A DNA stretch of 64,000 nt, from positions 101,803,796-101,867,795 of the forward strand of contig NC_081412.1 of NCBI RefSeq assembly GCF_030272615.1. The letters run 5' to 3'. Below, piece by piece: positions 25,928 to 38,709 of this stretch. This stretch comes from Cryptomeria japonica. Taxonomy: Eukaryota > Streptophyta > Pinopsida > Cupressales > Cupressaceae. The notes under the pieces are model-generated. The model was not told where the DNA came from. It saw only the letters and a program-made list of their open reading frames with translations, and searched no databases. A program made the translations under genes and the position numbers. Each line of letters opens with the position of its first letter. The first letter of the stretch is position 1.

Positions 25928-26865
25928 CTGCTTTTTCGAAAAGCTTGTAACCTCTTTATTTTGAAAGAAATTATTGTAACAAACTCTCTTCGAGAAGTCT
26001 GAAGCTTTGTGCATCCATATTGTTATAAATGGATACCAGGACTAAGGGAAAAGGGATCGCAAAAAAATTGTAAGAAAACGCTGCAGAAATTTATCTAAGC
26101 TTTTCTAAGTTTAATGGAGAATCAAAATTTCTTGTAATACTTTTTTGAACTAAATATCAATATACAGACCATCGGTTTTGAGTAAAGCTCTGTGTTGTCT
26201 TCAAGTTTGTTCGCAAATTTGTTTACTATTTTCATTCTGAATAATCCAGGGTTGTTCTAATTGAATGGAATTGCAAAGCAATTTTAGTATAAGTGTTTGT
26301 TAGCTTTTCTCTTTAGGAGGGAAATTAAAGAGGCAGGGATCACTCATACCAGTAAACTCTCTGGAATGAACTTTGAATTCTGATGACCATAGCTTGGTTT
26401 ATAACTCTTGAGTTCTTGTAGGTGTCAGGCATATACAAGGATTGATAGAAACCAAGTCAATGGGAAGCATAAAGATGTTTTGTTTGAGGAGTCTTATTTG
26501 AGTTTAGATGACTCTGTGACCTTGGATAAGGCACTGGTATTAAATTGAAGTTGTTTATTGCATACTTTTGTTGATCAAAAATGTTGAACATAAGTACAAT
26601 TTCCATTCTTTGTTTTCAGTTGTTTTCAAGGTGAATAGACCCACTGGTTTTCAGGACTGGTTTACTGTGGGTTTATGTTCGAAAGCATGAATTTAATTCA
26701 CAAAGGTATACCCACTTGGGCTCTGAGTAAGCCCGAAGTGTAGAAGGTCTAAACCTTGTCATATGTTGTCTTGAGAATTTCCTTATCTTTGATATCTCTT
26801 CTGCACCAAGCTTTAAAACATATTATTTTGAGGATGTTAAAGGGAATCAGATTTTGAAGACAACA

Positions 26866-27547
26866 AGATCGATGACAAATCAATCGCAAAATGACAAGAT
26901 TGACAAGGACAAGGATCGATGACAAATCGATCGCAAAATGATGAGATTGACAAGGACAAGGATCGATGATGAATCGATTGCAAAAAATGATGAGATTGAC
27001 AAGGACAAGGATCGATGACGAATTGATCACAAAATGATGAGATTGACAAGGACAAGGATCGATGATGAATCGATCACAAAATGATGAGATTGACAAGGAC
27101 AAGGATCGATGACGAATCGATCGCAAAATGATGAGATTGACAAGAGGACAAGGATCGATGACAAATCGATCACAAAATGACAAGATTGACAAGTTGATAA
27201 TCTCAAATGATTACTAAAAGATGATTGAAAGATTGACAAGAGGACAAAACCCTAATTCTGTCATCGATTAGGATTGATGATGTCCAAAATGATGATAAAT
27301 TAGCACGCACCATGATGCGACAGGATAAGATCGACCAAAATCATGAGTGAAGATTGCTATCGACAAGACCTAATTCGAAAGCGAGAAAAATGAGGAATGT
27401 AGAAGAAGGACTCGATGCTCTAAAATGATAAAGACCAAGTGCGCAACATAGAAGAAATGTTAATGCAACACAAAAACTCTAAAATAAGGCAATGCGTGAA
27501 TGTTAAAGTATGACTCCGCAAGCGTTGACCATTTTTAGATGTCTACA
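26866..27547 (-). repeat. B 3' LTR, right piece
   Basis: Resumes family B directly after A's last base and matches about 35728-36404 of the intact LTR. It ends GATGTCTACA at 27547, where B's internal region begins. It includes seven 47-bp tandem units. Confidence 0.87.
26867..27190. repeat. 47-bp tandem repeat in B LTR, seven copies
   Basis: Units start GATCGATGAY at 26867, 26914, 26961, 27010, 27057, 27104 and 27153 (period 47, with 49 where bases are added). Each contains the short inverted motif CGATGACGAATCG. The same array is at 35728-36055 and, shorter, at about 41550-41780. Confidence 0.9.
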
Positions 27548-27561
27548 TTTTGTCCCTCTTT
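27548..27561 (-). other. Polypurine tract of element B
   Basis: On the minus strand AAAGAGGGACAAAA directly precedes the 3' LTR start TGTAGACATC. This is the usual position for the plus-strand primer. Confidence 0.7.
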
Positions 27562-30086
27562 GAAACACTGCGATTTTAAGCATTGTTTCAAAGAACAGTA
27601 ATGAAAATGCCCCAAACAATAACAATGACATATGCATGCCCCCTTGAGGAATTGGCCGGAAAAATCTAGAAAAGAGGCCAAGTGATCGATAAGAATGACA
27701 GAGGACGATAGGTTCGAACGGATCAAAAATCGAAGGTTAGATGCACAAAGGACAAGTAGTGGAAGGTGCAAAAGACCGCGACCAGACTGACAGAAGAAAT
27801 GTTAGTAAGAAGAAATTAGACAGAGGATAGTAAGAGATGAAGGAAAACATGCTTTCACAAATGCACATAAGTAGGTGAGAACCTTTATTTAATATACCAA
27901 AGCAGATGCAGAGCATCATGGCATTGCAGGCCAGAGCTGGAACGCAACCTCTTTTGCAAAAGACAAACACATCGCACACAAAGAATGAGTGAAAAATCCT
28001 AGGGTGCATACATCAAGGGTCGAGGTATGTGCGACATTCACAAAGTGAACGTACTTATCACAGACACCCAATGATATAGTTGCCCCAGTTTGTGACAAAC
28101 ATTCTACAAACAACAAAGACAACAAAAAAAGGAAAGGGACCATGAACCATCCCAGTCACTCTAAATCACTTAGTGACATCCTCGAGCAACATAGGAACAT
28201 GATCGAAGCCAAAGATAAATTAGTAAAAAGATAAGATGCACAAATTCAACCAAGTCAAACAAGCAATCTGATTGTCATTGTCAAAAGTGGAAAACAAGAA
28301 TGATCATGCTATCTGGTTTCAGGGAATGTGGTACCCCGTCTAAGATAGGACACGGTCTGGTTTCGAGTATACCACACCCTGTATAAGACCCATGATAATA
28401 GTGGCAAGGACAAATGATATCGATGTTGATTGATTGACATGACAATTTTGATCAATTTGAATGTCTGGTTTGATTGAAAAGTTCATCTGTTAATGCGTGA
28501 TTTCATTAAAGCACAATGTTTGATTGATTGTCATTGGATGTATGCTCAGCGATCTGTCTATGCACAAAGGGGACCATTTATTGACAAAATGCAAAATGCC
28601 AAAGGAATTGTTTTTGGATTTTGATGTTTTGAAATTTTTAGGGTTTTGAGTTTTTTAAAAAAAAATTGTTCATTTTTCAGGACTTTATTTGACTTTTTAG
28701 GGATTTTTTCAGGACATTATTTGATTTTTAGAGATTTTTTCAAGACATTATATGATTTTTAGAGATTTTTTCAGGACATTATATGATTTTTAGGGATTTT
28801 TTCAGGACATTATATGATTTTTAGGGATTTTTTTAGGACATTTTAGCTAAAAATGAACACATGATTTTTTTTATGTTTTTGAATGTTTTCAGGATTTTTT
28901 CAATTTTTTTGATTATTTTAGGACATTTTATGATTTTTTTTTTGGATTATTTCAGGACATTATATGATTTTTTTTTTTGGATTATTTCAGGACATTATAT
29001 GATTTTTATGATTTTGCCCCCAGTGTCTAGCAAGGCAAGGAATATGACAAGTGAATAAATAGGCTTTTTGAAATGATGGTGGATAGAGGGAAGACAAAGG
29101 CCTTTTATCGTGGAGACAATACGGATGCAATTTTCAAGGGCTATTGTGTGATGGGACAAGAGACTAGATATGACAATGTAAAGCAATGACATGGCATGAG
29201 GGACATGTCAAGAGGTTTTTGAAACCATGTTTAAATTTTGCATCCTTATGTCAGATCAAGATCAAGGAATGAAAAAGAGTGTATGGACAGTGATAAGATA
29301 TGGATAGGATAAGCAAGACCAACAATGGATAAGGGACATGGACTAAAGGTTGGGGTAGGCTAAGGGATAGTGGCAGAAAGTTGCAATAAGCTAGGGAATA
29401 TGGATGAAAGGTTATAATAAGCAAATGGATAAAGACCAAAAGCTATGATAGACTAAAAGCTGCAAACAAGATGCATGATGCTCATGAAGATCCTCAGCCT
29501 TGTCAAGATCAAATGTGGAAAAGGGGATATGTGCATGAGGGAAAATAGGATATGAAGGGTAATAGGACATGATAGGATAATGAAGTGTAATAGGATATGA
29601 CAGGATAATGAAGGGTAATAGGATATGACAGGATAATGAAGGGTAATAGGACAAAATGATATGATAGGATAAAACCTATCCCCAAGTACAATATGCAAGA
29701 AGTTCATAGATTACACATGATGCCAGGTTTTCATCACGATACTTGCCCAAGGCGCCTGTTTGCCAAGTTTTCACCAGTGGATGAATTATTTTTGCTTTAC
29801 TTTTTTTTTTTCTTTTTCTTTTCTTTTCTCAATTTTTTTTTTTGGATTTTGACATTTTCAATAGAAGATGGACACATGACAGGGGATGGAAGAAGGACTC
29901 AAGCGTCTTTTTTTTTTTTTTGGATAGTAGCCTTGAAATAAATGGACCATGACCTTTAAAATTATACTCAAAGACGTTGGTAGGATAAGGACATGGAAAA
30001 AGAGATGAGATTAAGGCAAGGATTTATGTAAAGGATTGGATCAAAGGGATCGAAGGATGGAAAATATGCCTTGGATAATAGATAGG
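27562..30086 (-). other. Untranslated 3' region of element B
   Basis: About 2.5 kb between the unknown ORF and the polypurine tract with no supportable gene. It contains a repeat of about 36 bp built on AGGACATTATATGATTTTTAG (about 28675-29010), and a repeat of about 33 bp built on GATAATGAAGGGTAATAGGA (about 29545-29660). Both are purine/pyrimidine-skewed, and the open frames over them are repeat artefacts. Confidence 0.7.
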
Positions 30087-32783
30087 TTATTGGAAGAATT
30101 CGACTTCAGTGGATGGAAATGAAGGTAAGATCAACATTGGCACACACCTTGAGGGGTGATGGACTGATGGAGGAAAAATAGATCTCAGATTGTGAGATTT
30201 GGATGGAGGAATAGCTTGGGATTTTGGGACATAAGGGCCCAAAATGGATGAGGAAGGTGATGGAGGAACAAATTTGAGAGGGTTGGATAGAGGAATATCA
30301 ATTTTGGATGCCAAGTTGGATTTTTCTTTTTGTGCTTCAAGAAGCTTCTTAGGGATCCACATGGTTTTTGATTTTTCATGCTTTTGTGGTTCCTTGGAGT
30401 ACATTGCCAACACAAGGGATTTAGGAACCCATATAGATTTTAACTTTTGTTTTTGAGCAATGGGCCTTTGTGACCTTTTGTATTTTCCCTTTTCGTTATA
30501 GATCAAATTTTTCTTTGTTTTGACATGTTGATTATATTGGACATGTTGATCCTTGAATACATGTGGATTTTTAGACTTATGACATTTATACTTGGCACCC
30601 AAATTGCTTGGAGGGGGGAAGGAATGCATGGATGGATATGAATGAAATGGACTTCTTTTGGATTGATGAAATTTACTCAAGGATGTGTGCCTTTTCTGAC
30701 TTTGCATAGAGGAGAAAGGGATATAAGGACCTAAGATGGATGGAAAGTATGATGGGGAAGGGATATGTTTTGATTTTGAAGGGATGTTGGATTTAGTAGG
30801 GGTACCCACATCTTGAGGAATTTCACTGAGGCCATGACCCTTAATATTTTCTTTAACGTGAAGGGATTCTTGCTTATGGAGATCTACTCCTTTGCCTTTA
30901 TGAATATCTTGACTTGTAGGATACTCTTTTCTTTGGGAAGAAGACACGAGTCCATTATGAGGTGGATATGATATGAGAGAAATAATGAGATCTTGGAGTG
31001 GATCGGATTGCACCAAAGTGGAAGAACCCATTATGCATGTCGAGGGTTCATTAACATCTTGCACTGACACATTAGAATCATGAGGGGGATTAGGATCATG
31101 AGGGGGACTAGGATTGTGTAGTGGACATGGTTCAATGGTAGGCTCTTCAAGAGATGGAATGGGAGAAATAATCGGATCATCAAAAGAAATGCGATCTTGG
31201 AGTGTATATGGAGCATTAAGACAAGGAGATGGAGGAACAAAAGGATCTTGTGGAGGATTTAAAGGAATAATTTGATCTTGACAAGGAGGAAGATCATTGG
31301 AATCCTCTTTAAAGTTGCTTTGCTCTGGACTTTTAATGGGATCATCATAAAGGATGGAAGGGATATCTTGATCTTTCTTAGGAAGTGGAATGTCAATCGG
31401 ATTTGAAAGGACATTGTGTTCTTGGATAGAATTGACAGAAATAGGGGAATCATCATGGGTGTCTAGGAACATGGGGTCCTGGTCAACAATTGGATGGGAT
31501 GATAAGGTTTCAAGATCTTGATCTTCATCTATTTCAAGACATGTTTCTTCATGCTCTAAATTATCCTCTTGACATGGGGTTGGACTTTGGATATGCATGG
31601 GGGATTCTGACAAGGAATCAATGTTTTGGCATGAAGGAAATGCACTTTGAACATTTGTGATGGATTTTGGCAAGGAATTAATGCTTGAACATGAGGAAGA
31701 GGGACTTCAAATAGGGTCCTCTAAAACAAGTAATGGCAATAAAGTGCATGGTTGCATTGGGTCTAGTATTTCTGAAACATGACAAGGATGTGCATCATGA
31801 ATTGGATTATCTTGGCAATCAATTATGGATAGCCCTTGGATAATTTCATCCTTGGGTGTATTATTTGATGAGGACAATATGAAAGGTTCTTGTGAAACTT
31901 CTAAATGTGTAGGGATAGATGCCACTAGAGAGTCAATTTGTTTATGGGGGGATGAGGCATTGCTAGACATAAGTGTATTATCTTGATCTTCCTCAAAGAA
32001 CTCACTTGGTAATTTCCTTAAGATCCTTGCAATAAGGCCATCTTTCTTTCGAGGTTTTGACATGGTTGTATCTGGAATTTGAACTTGTTTGGAAAGGAGT
32101 TGGTTCTGGTCTGATGTCATGTTTTGATTTCGAACTAGATGTTGATCAAATTGGTTTGACATGTTCAAAATTTGGCTTGGTGCATGTTACAAGTTTTTTT
32201 TTTGAATTTGTGATTGTAGTTGTTGATACTGAGTTTGTTGTCGATAATTAACAGTTGGTTGGACATATTGTTGAAATTGGACCATTGGTTGTGTTGGTTG
32301 TATATGTTGGACCATTGGTTGTGTCTATTGGAAATGTTGGAACTGTTGAACAATTGGTTGTGATGGTTGAAAATCTAATTGATAGTAAACACCTTCTTGT
32401 TCCTGATGTGAAGGCACATAATGTTGTTGTCTCTTTTCTTGAAATTGTTTCATCATCTCTATTTGTGAGAGGAGATCTAGTATGTTTGATTGTTCAATAA
32501 GAGATCTTACATCAATTGGCTCACTATTTGGATTTCGACGTGGAAATTTTTTAAACATTTTGGACATTTGTGATCTATTCTTCTCAATGTTTTTCACTTT
32601 TTGTTCCAAAATCTCCTTTTCTTGAGCTAGTTTCTCCTCTAGTTTTTGTATTTGGACATTTACATCATCATGATAAGTTTGATCCAAGTTCTGAGACATG
32701 TAGAGATTGGATTGACATGATTGATTTCTCAATTGTGATGACATGGCTTCGTAAGAAGGTTGAGACCTCATTTCAACAAACAT
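30087..32783 (-). pseudogene. Unknown long ORF of element B
   Basis: The only long coding region of B, about 900 codons, read from a probable ATG at 32783 (MFVEMRSQPSYEAM). The start region has a clear coiled coil (about 32680-32560, EEKLAQEKEILEQKVK). A Gln/Asn-rich part follows with a frame change near 32170-32330, then a basic patch SKPRKKDGLIARILRKLP (about 32060). Next comes a long Pro/Ser/Asp-rich region and a Lys-rich C-terminal third with a repeated motif (KSIWVPKSLVL, then KTMWIPKKLLEA). One stop lies near 31705; the last 528 codons (31673-30087) are open. No zinc knuckle, protease or polymerase motif is visible. A gag-like structural protein is the natural guess from its position and coiled coil, but I cannot show it. 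Confidence 0.65.
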
Positions 32784-32843
32784 GTCACTATGCAATGCAA
32801 CTAATGGGATTGACAAATGCAACCTAAAAGGATGGCAATGCAA

Positions 32844-34741
32844 CTTAATGTTTTTTGTTATTTTTCAAGATTTGGACAAACTTTTCAGAATGCAAAGCTA
32901 AAGACACAACCTTGGGAAGTTGAAATGAAGCCAAGACCTTAAAGGACAAAGGACCAAATGACAATAGGACAAATTGACAATGTCTCACCTATATGCTTGG
33001 ATACTAAGCTAGGATTGACAAAAATGATATTAATGAAAGGACAAATTTTAGACAAGGTCAAGACTCCCTAACAACAACTTAGAGTATCATCCAAAGTTTT
33101 GATTTTTTTAAGTTTCACAAACCAAATTTTTGAGACTAAATGCAAGAAGGCAATGATTATGACAATGACTTAGGATATGACATGAAAATGATCTAAGGAT
33201 ATGATATGACAAGATGAAGCCAAGACAAGATGACAATACAATGATAAGGATATGCGAAGACCAATGACTTGGAATATGCAAAATGCAACCTAGGCAAGAC
33301 CTAATTTTAGCATGACAAGGATAATGCACAAATGTCACCTAAAGGGAAATCTAGCTTAGATATGACAATGAAATGCAAACTTAGGGAAATGAGTTTTAAC
33401 CTAAGTACAAAATGAGGATGCTTGCAATGAAAAGGACTAAAATGAAGGGAGATGACAATATGTCCTAGGACCTAAGTTGGACTATGAAAAACCTAGCCTA
33501 AAGTGACATAAATTTTGAAACAAAGATATTCAATGTTTTGACAAGCCATGTTCAAATGTTGGATGAATACTTGGACAAACTTGGACTTTTGTTTTGAATT
33601 GAGGGTTGTTGATTTTGAAAACCCAAGGTGATTATGAGCACTTTTGAAAGTTTGTTTTTGATTTAACTTTTGACAAGCACGGAAGATAAAAATGTTTGTT
33701 TGACTTTGACTCAAGACAATCAAGCACATTCACAACAAATCCTATGGATAGCAAGGGAAATATCTATTGAATCCTCTAACCATAAAATACAACACTCAGT
33801 TGGATAGCTAGATGCTTGGTAGCACTGCCTCCCCCTTACAGTGCTCTCACTTCTCGGGCATACCAAGCTTCAAGTTCAAGGGGCATCACTTCCCAAGAAC
33901 TTGCTATCTCTAACTAAGGAGTACATGAGAGGTGGCTTTGGCATGCACATATAACAACGCCTGAGTCAATAGATAGAAGGATTTTGGCATGTAAAAACAA
34001 GAGATTCTAGTAAGGGCATCCATTCGGGTGGGTATTGATCCGACAAATAAATCATCACAATACCATTCCAGCACCCATTGTCTATAACTTTCATTGCATC
34101 CATAGTTATTTAGAGTGGTTCGGAAGAGCTTGGCTTTAGCCCGTCACCACTTTGGGTCATTCCCTCTCACAAATGCCTGTGCGAAGTGCCAAGCAGATCA
34201 AGAGGCACACCCAATTCTAAGGGTTAAAACATGCAATCAATTAAAAACAAACAAAGCATGCATGGTGTTGATTAAACTTTAAGAAATGAAATGTGCAACT
34301 ACTTTAAAAATCGCAAGCAAGATGTTTTAGTGAAAGTCTTTGACCGCATCCTGCATAAGATTCATTAGTAGTTGTATTTTTAGTCTTTGTCACATGTAAC
34401 GCCAAGGTGTTGCACAGAGAATTAGTACCAAATAAAACTAGAATGCAAGAAACAGAATGAAATAAACAAATTTGCAAGTAAGAACACTGCTTTTACCTTT
34501 GTTTCTAGCCTTACACAAGTGCAAAATGTCTCAACATAGGCGCAGAATGTATCAACACAGGTGCAGAATGCATCAACACAGGAACAAATCTCATCAACAC
34601 ATGCGCAGAATGCCTTGACACAGGCATAGAATGCCTCAACACAGGCACAGAAGTGTCCAAAAAGCTCTGAGTCACCCTGTTTCTTGAGTTTTTCACCTAC
34701 AAATCAACTGAAAAGCACTCAAAAACATGGCTAAGGGGTTA
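32844..34741 (-). other. Leader of element B
   Basis: About 1.9 kb between the primer site and the unknown ORF. Purine-rich, with many short GACAA/ATGACAA repeats and no supportable gene. Confidence 0.65.
34515..34655 (-). repeat. Short tandem repeat in B leader
   Basis: About seven units of 18-22 bp on the pattern GCAGAATGYMTCAACACAGG, imperfect, close to the primer-site end of the leader. Confidence 0.75.
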
Positions 34742-34760
34742 GTTCACGTCGGGTTCACCA
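34742..34760 (-). other. Primer-binding site of element B
   Basis: On the minus strand TGGTGAACCCGACGTGAAC, five bases from the LTR end at 34766. It starts with TGG as expected for a tRNA 3' CCA. I could not name the tRNA. It differs from the initiator-Met sites of the Copia elements and from that of element A. Confidence 0.75.
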
Positions 34761-34765
34761 GAAAA

Positions 34766-36404
34766 TGTAACTAGGAAAATGGAATGCATTAAAGCAATAT
34801 TAAACTAGCTCAACCACAAAAACTAGATTGCAATGATAAGAAATCCTAAAAACATTCAATAAAGGCATGAAGATTAAATACTAAAATAAAATGCAAACCA
34901 AAGCATGTATCTCCTTCATTGTTCCTCCATTGTCCTTCTTTCTCCTTGAAATTACTTTGTTTGTGGATCTCACCTACAAGTGCAAAATGCAAGTATGAAA
35001 GCAAGCAAGATTGACAAGATGAAAATTGTAGCATAAGGATACTAGAAGTGTGGTTGATTGATCGATTTATTGAAGAAAATCATTCAATTTATAGACAAAT
35101 TAGAGAGAGGACAAGATTAGCATGAAGAGATTCGAAAGGAAATTCAAATCAAGAATGACAAATTATGCACAAATTATGACAAGATTGACATGCAAGATTG
35201 ATTGACAAAAATTATGACAAATTATGAAAAGATTAAAATGCCATTCCCATGACAAAAGGGAAGAGAGAAAATAGCCTCCATGATTGCAACAAATGGAAGC
35301 ATAAACATAGGAGAAAATGAGGGAATGAAATTAGGGGGAAAAATTAGAGAAATTGAAGAAAATAGGAGAAATAGAAATTAGGTGAATTAATTAATAGGTT
35401 TTCATCCATTAATTAATTCATGAAAGAGACCTAGGACTAAATAAATAGATTTATTTAACCCACAAAGAAGAAGAAAAGGATTAAATGAACAAATCATAAA
35501 ACCCTAGAAATAAGAGGACAAGGAATTAGGTCAAGACAATAAGAAATTAATGTAGGTTCGATCATGATTCTAATTGACAAATGACCAATGTTGATAAATG
35601 ACTAAGACTGGTTGACAAAAATCAATGACAAGTTGACCAAGATTGACAAGGAGATCAAATTGATAGGCACCAATTGATGAGGAACAATGACTAATTGATC
35701 CAAATTGACATGATTGAAAAGGACAAGGATCGATGACAAATCGATTGTAAAATGACAAGATTGACAAGGACAAGGATCGATGACGAATCGATCACAAAAT
35801 GACAAGATTGACAAGGACAAGGATCGATGATGAATCGATCGCAAAAATGATGAGATTGACAAGGACAAGGATCAATGATGAATCGATCGCAAAATGATGA
35901 GATTGACAAGGACAAGGATCGATGACGAATCGATCGCAAAATGACGAGATTGACAGGGACAAGGATTGATGATGAATCGATCGCAAAATGATGAGATTGA
36001 CAAGAGGACAAGGATCGATGATCAATCAATTGCAAAATGACAAGATTGACAAGTTGATAATCGCAAATGATTACTAAAATATGATTGAAAGATTGACAAG
36101 AGGACAAAACCCTAATTCTGTCATCGATTAGGATTGATGATGTCCAAAATGATGATAAATGAGCATGCACCATGATGCGATAGCATAAGATCGACCAAAA
36201 TCATGACTGAAGATTGCTATCGACAAGACCTAATTTGAAAGTGAGAAAAATGAGGAATGTAGAAGGACTCGATGCTCGCAAATGATAAAGACCAAGTGCG
36301 CAATATAGAACAAATTTTAGTGCAATGCAAAAACCCTAAAATAAGGCAATGCGCGAATGTTAAATTATGACTCCGCAAGAGTTGACCATTTTTAGATGTC
36401 TACA
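34766..36404 (-). repeat. B 5' LTR, intact
   Basis: 1,639 bp, TG...CA (TGTAGACATC...CTAGTTACA on the minus strand). Its left end abuts the primer site and its right end abuts the CATTC duplication. It contains the 47-bp tandem array (35728-36055), which is not coding: 47 is not a multiple of three, so open frames there drift through all frames. It served as the reference for the two other B LTR copies. Confidence 0.88.
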
Positions 36405-36974
36405 CATTCCATGCATAATAGGAGATAAGCTCCACTTATCGGTGGGAGTGGATCCTTATTATCTGCATCTTGCGATGCACCAATGTGGCTTCCTTGTTTG
36501 AGCAGCATATCTTCAAACAGGCACATGTGAACCAGTTGGGCACATTCACTATTAGTCATCTTCCTCAAATGGTGACTGGTGGGAGTCTTGTTGTTTCTCA
36601 TCCACATAGCAAACCGGTGGCCTACTATTACTTCTCCTCTGATGTTGATGTGATTTTGGTAGCATTCCCCCTCTTTATCACAATAAACAACCCAACATCT
36701 TGCTCTCTTGTTGGTTGGCCACAATGCATTGCCAACATGTCACTTATTGGTCTGCAGTCAATATCTTCAACACAAGTCAAACACTAACTTGTGTATCAGT
36801 GACTCCAATGGCCATTATGCTAGATGACCTTCTATGCCTTACCGGTTACCTACTAAGTTGGATGACATGAATGGCACCATTTCTCGTACTCATCAATGAC
36901 AACACTGCTCATCAATCTCCCATACCGGTTTCCATCCTATAACGGTTCACATCAATGAAAACACAATGCCAACA
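36405..36974 (-). mobile_element. C1 5' LTR, 5' part
   Basis: Upstream part of the C1 LTR, separated from 1582-3497 by B. It begins (minus strand) TGTTGGCATTGTG at 36974, close to the start of element E's LTR (TGTTGGCATTATG). The next bases to the right (TCTTT, 36975-36979) belong to the target, element C2, and should be repeated at the other end of C1 outside the window. Confidence 0.78.
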
Positions 36975-38680
36975 TCTTTTTTCTCATAGGGCCACAAAGA
37001 TTAGTATGTACCAAATCTAAACTATTCTCAGAAGTACAATTCTTGCTCTTGAAAGAAATAGTGGTCATCTTACCAATTTGACAATCTTTTCATATCACAC
37101 TATCCAGTTTAGCAAGTTGGGGTAATCCTCTTACAACATTTGACTTGCTTATCTTAACCAAATTATCAAAATTAACATGACAACATCTCTTATGCCACAA
37201 CCAACTGTCTTCCATTCTTGCAACCAGACAATTATTAATATTACCATTCAAATGGAATAAGTTACCTCTAGTTTCCCTCTCGATAGCAATCAATTCACCA
37301 TTACCTCCAAGAATTCTACAGACTCCACTTTTAAACTCAAGGAAATAACATTTATCATTGAACTAACCAACACTTATAAGATTATGCTTTAGACCATCAA
37401 CCCAAAACACATCATCAACATTACTCTTCCCATTTAGAGAAATTGAACCTTTTCCTTTTTACCATGCAGGGAGAGTTATTTCCAAATCTAACAACACCAC
37501 CATCAAATTCATCAAGGGTTATGAACTTACTTTTGTCTCCATTCATGTGGTGTGAGCAGTGACTATCTATAATCCATTCATCACTAGTCTCAATGTGAGA
37601 TACCAGTATTGTTTCATCTTCCAGTTCCTCCTTCATGACTACAAACACACTTTCCTCATTGTCTTCTTCATCTTCAGACTCCTCATCGGTCACACCTTCA
37701 TCTACTGCAACATAAAATTTCTTTTTGCCCTTTCCTCTATATTTTATAAATTTCTCTTTCTTGTCAACATTAAGTTAATTAGCATAAATATGACCAATTT
37801 TACTACAAGAAAACACTTCAAAGGTAGCTTCTCTTTATACTTACCGGTGCCTCTTGGAAATCTCTTTGCTAACAGTTCCTCAAGTTCCATCACTTTATCT
37901 TCATTGTCTTCATTTCCTTGATAACTTCCATGACTTCACGCACACTCATGATTTTGACATATATCTTTTCCTTTTCTAGCAGATGAACCGGTAATATAAG
38001 CTTTAAAGGAAGATTCAATATATTTTGTCACTATTGGAAAAACTATTTAACTCAAAAGTTGTAAGCTTACCAATCAATGAATCAACAGTTACCTTATCCT
38101 TTGAGATAGATCTAATTTCTTGGATTGCAAATACTCTTATAGTATACTGAGGTTGACAAGTTCTAAGCATTTTACTTACTATTGCATCATCATCCATTTT
38201 ACCTCCAGCACTCTTTATGCCACCAACAACTTCTTCGATTCTCTAACCATAGTGTGCAATATTTTCTCCTTCAAGAATTCTCATATCATCAAACTTTCCT
38301 CTCAAGCTTTCCTCTTTGGCTTTTTGCACATGCTCATCTCCTCCATAGATTATATCTAACTTTTCCCAAACCTCACCTACAATTTTCAAAACATTAATAT
38401 ATTCTGAATTAGATAAAGTACTAACAATAGCTTCTAATGCTTGCATGTTATCTTTCTGCTATTTGAGTTTATCTGGTGTCAAGGGAGTAGTATTAGGAGC
38501 AACATATTTTGTTTCAACTTGCTTCCAATATTGTGCACAAAGACCTTTGATGTAGATTTTCATTCCGTCTTTCTAGATCTTGTAGTTATCCTTGTTGAAC
38601 TTTGGGACCTCTTTCTTCATCATCTTGACTTCCTCATAATTTTTTCTTCAAGCGGTTAGGCTTTCTGTACACAAAGGACC
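36975..38680 (-). pseudogene. Copia element C2: gag, protease and start of integrase
   Basis: Minus-strand Copia coding region, very decayed. Gag runs from about 38640 down (LDIIYGGDEHVQKAKEES at about 38340, then IKSAGGKMDDDAIVSKML at about 38190). A broken zinc knuckle is near 37810 (CSKIGHIYAN). Protease is at 37693-37421, with the catalytic motif changed from DSG to DSH (WIIDSHCSHHMNG). The integrase zinc domain is at 37293-37090 (LWHKRCCHVNFDNL). Integrase is cut at 36975 by C1. Gag resembles that of element E, so C2 and E belong to related families. The remaining pol lies left of C1, outside the window. Confidence 0.8.
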
Positions 38681-38683
38681 AAA

Positions 38684-38696
38684 GCTTTGATACCAA
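38684..38696 (-). other. Primer-binding site of C2
   Basis: On the minus strand TTGGTATCAAAGC, one base from the common initiator-Met tRNA primer site. It lies between gag and the LTR. Confidence 0.75.
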
Positions 38697-38709
38697 TAGT
38701 TAATCCTAT

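Larger units (their letters stand above)
20633..26865 (+). repeat. A 3' LTR (start tentative)
   Basis: The part from 22993 matches the truncated 5' LTR; the upstream 2.4 kb is present only here. Order within the LTR: 277-bp tandem repeats with inverted arms (about 20884-21998), TATA box (22037), leader, reading frame (22635-25927), a non-coding tail, and the end GAAGACAACA at 26865. Element B's LTR follows at once. If the start is 20633 the LTR is about 6.2 kb, at the long end for plant elements. Confidence 0.75.

Noticed and set aside
35691-36173. Minus-strand open frame with repeated Cys/Pro/Asp/Ser peptides (also at 26749-27239 and 41510-41804)
   Set aside because: It lies over the 47-bp tandem array of B's LTR. 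The period is not a multiple of three, so all frames stay open by repetition, not by coding.
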